This document shows positions 23,265-23,581 of a stretch of 23,581 nt of DNA, piece after piece. This stretch comes from Minisyncoccota bacterium (GTDB lineage Bacteria; Patescibacteriota; Minisyncoccia; Minisyncoccales; Minisyncoccaceae), in assembly GCA_028703995.1 (NCBI GenBank), contig JAQVLU010000003.1, positions 1-23,581 of the forward strand. The letters run 5' to 3'. Under the pieces are notes generated by a model. It made no database searches and was not told the DNA's origin. It saw nothing but the letters and a program-made list of their open reading frames with translations. The stretch's first letter is position 1, and every line of letters starts with the position of its first letter. The translations under genes and the position numbers were made by a program.

Positions 23265-23505
23265 ACATTCTTCTTATCATGACAGTTAAGGCTTTTTTCA
23301 AATCGCACTGTCTGTTTACGAAGACAGAGTACATATACTCTTTAGTAGGAGTGTCAGGTAGTTTCTTATGCATTTTTTGCAGAAAAATACGTTGCGCTTC
23401 TCTTGTCTCACAATGATTAAATTGAGAGATTTCGTTTTCAGACCAAAGATCTAAATAATCTTCACTGATTATTTTCCAAAGTTCTTCTGTACTTTTTCTT
23501 ATCAT
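23263..23505 (-). CDS. Hypothetical protein, 80 residues, family not recognised
   Basis: I do not recognise this protein. From the ATG at 23505 it has 80 residues, no signal peptide and no membrane helix. It appears largely helical, with an acidic, tryptophan-containing N-terminal half (Trp10, Trp21) and a basic C-terminal half ending in MIRRM. Cysteines 32 and 67 are too few for a usual zinc finger. The longer frame opening at 23517 uses TTG. The GGAGG at 23511-23515, five bases before the ATG at 23505, decides for the shorter form. It has its own promoter and terminator, so it is a true single-gene unit. It is the only gene on this strand, convergent with the exporter operon. By eye its base composition is less AT-rich than its neighbours. 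Confidence 0.75.
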   Translation of the reverse strand: MIRKSTEELWKIISEDYLDLWSENEISQFNHCETREAQRIFLQKMHKKLPDTPTKEYMYSVFVNRQCDLKKALTVMIRRM

Positions 23506-23510
23506 TTTTG

Positions 23511-23515
23511 CCTCC
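23511..23515 (-). promoter_or_regulatory. Strong Shine-Dalgarno site of the minus-strand gene
   Basis: GGAGG on the minus strand, separated from the ATG at 23505 by CAAAA. It is the best ribosome binding site in the window and fixes the start codon. Confidence 0.85.
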
Positions 23516-23531
23516 AAAAAGGACTTATTGC

Positions 23532-23559
23532 ATTATACATTAAATGTTTTTTTTGACAA
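23532..23559 (-). promoter_or_regulatory. Promoter of the minus-strand small gene
   Basis: On the minus strand: -35 TTGTCA (23559-23554), a 16-base spacer and a perfect -10 TATAAT (23537-23532). The predicted start of transcription near 23525 gives a leader of about 20 bases that contains the GGAGG site. Its -35 overlaps that of a plus-strand promoter. Confidence 0.8.
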
Positions 23560-23581
23560 GATTAATTAGGTTTGTTAGGAT
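23553..23581 (+). promoter_or_regulatory. Divergent promoter for a gene beyond the right edge
   Basis: Perfect -35 TTGACA (23553-23558), a 17-base spacer and -10 TAGGAT (23576-23581), preceded by TGT as an extended -10 (23573-23575). The -10 ends exactly at the window edge, so the gene it serves is not visible. Confidence 0.65.

Noticed and set aside
23296..23334. Short inverted repeat CTGTCT/AGACAG inside the minus-strand small gene
   Set aside because: Six-base arms inside a coding region, with no T run and no repeat elsewhere; likely chance.
1..23581. CRISPR array, tRNA or rRNA genes, insertion sequences, toxin-antitoxin or phage defence genes
   Set aside because: All intergenic gaps are under 100 bp and hold only promoters or terminators. 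No periodic direct repeats, cloverleaf-like segments, transposase motifs or defence-family proteins were seen.

Overview
The window is AT-rich bacterial DNA, packed almost without gaps. Twenty-three plus-strand genes fill positions 1 to 23240, and one small minus-strand gene faces them at the right edge. I see no rRNA, tRNA, CRISPR array, insertion sequence or prophage gene. The standard code applies, with TGA used as a stop at several clear gene ends. That argues against the Gracilibacteria and SR1 lineages, which read TGA as glycine. The low GC, tight overlaps, scarce Shine-Dalgarno sites, class III-only ribonucleotide reductase, ComEC without a nuclease-like domain and anaerobic gene set suggest a small-genome anaerobe of the Candidate Phyla Radiation (Patescibacteria), perhaps Parcubacteria. 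This placement is an inference from gene content, not from a marker phylogeny.

Layout. (1) Positions 1-2554: signal peptidase I (5' end outside the window), hisS, rpsU and a YqeY-type gene, closed by an intrinsic terminator. (2) Positions 2583-9971: a promoter followed by ybeY, ftsA, ftsZ, nrdD, nrdG, a rhomboid protease and a short comEC. This links rRNA maturation, cell division and anaerobic dNTP synthesis. (3) Positions 9955-12161: a consensus promoter inside the 3' end of comEC drives a GT-B glycosyltransferase-like gene and an EamA-type permease. (4) Positions 12147-15110: a second promoter drives a membrane-anchored TIM-barrel glycosidase-like protein, a GT2 glycosyltransferase and an HtrA-type protease. 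(5) Positions 15114-23240: a third promoter drives dnaG and rpoD, then a GNAT acetyltransferase, then a MacAB-like exporter made of one adaptor, one ATPase and two duplicated permeases. (6) Positions 23239-23581: an unrecognised 80-residue minus-strand gene with its own terminator, a strong ribosome binding site and a promoter. A divergent plus-strand promoter overlaps its -35 element and points out of the window.

The most notable signals are regulatory and architectural. At least two promoters place the predicted transcription start directly on the ATG, which implies leaderless mRNAs, and a third comes close. FtsZ stops right after its globular domain, without the tail that normally binds FtsA, although FtsA lies next door with an apparent membrane-targeting helix. 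The MacB-like permeases are a collinear tandem duplication that may form a heterodimer. Genes 10015-13945 look like a small, uncharacterised surface-glycan module. I do not see a defence system or a mobile system.
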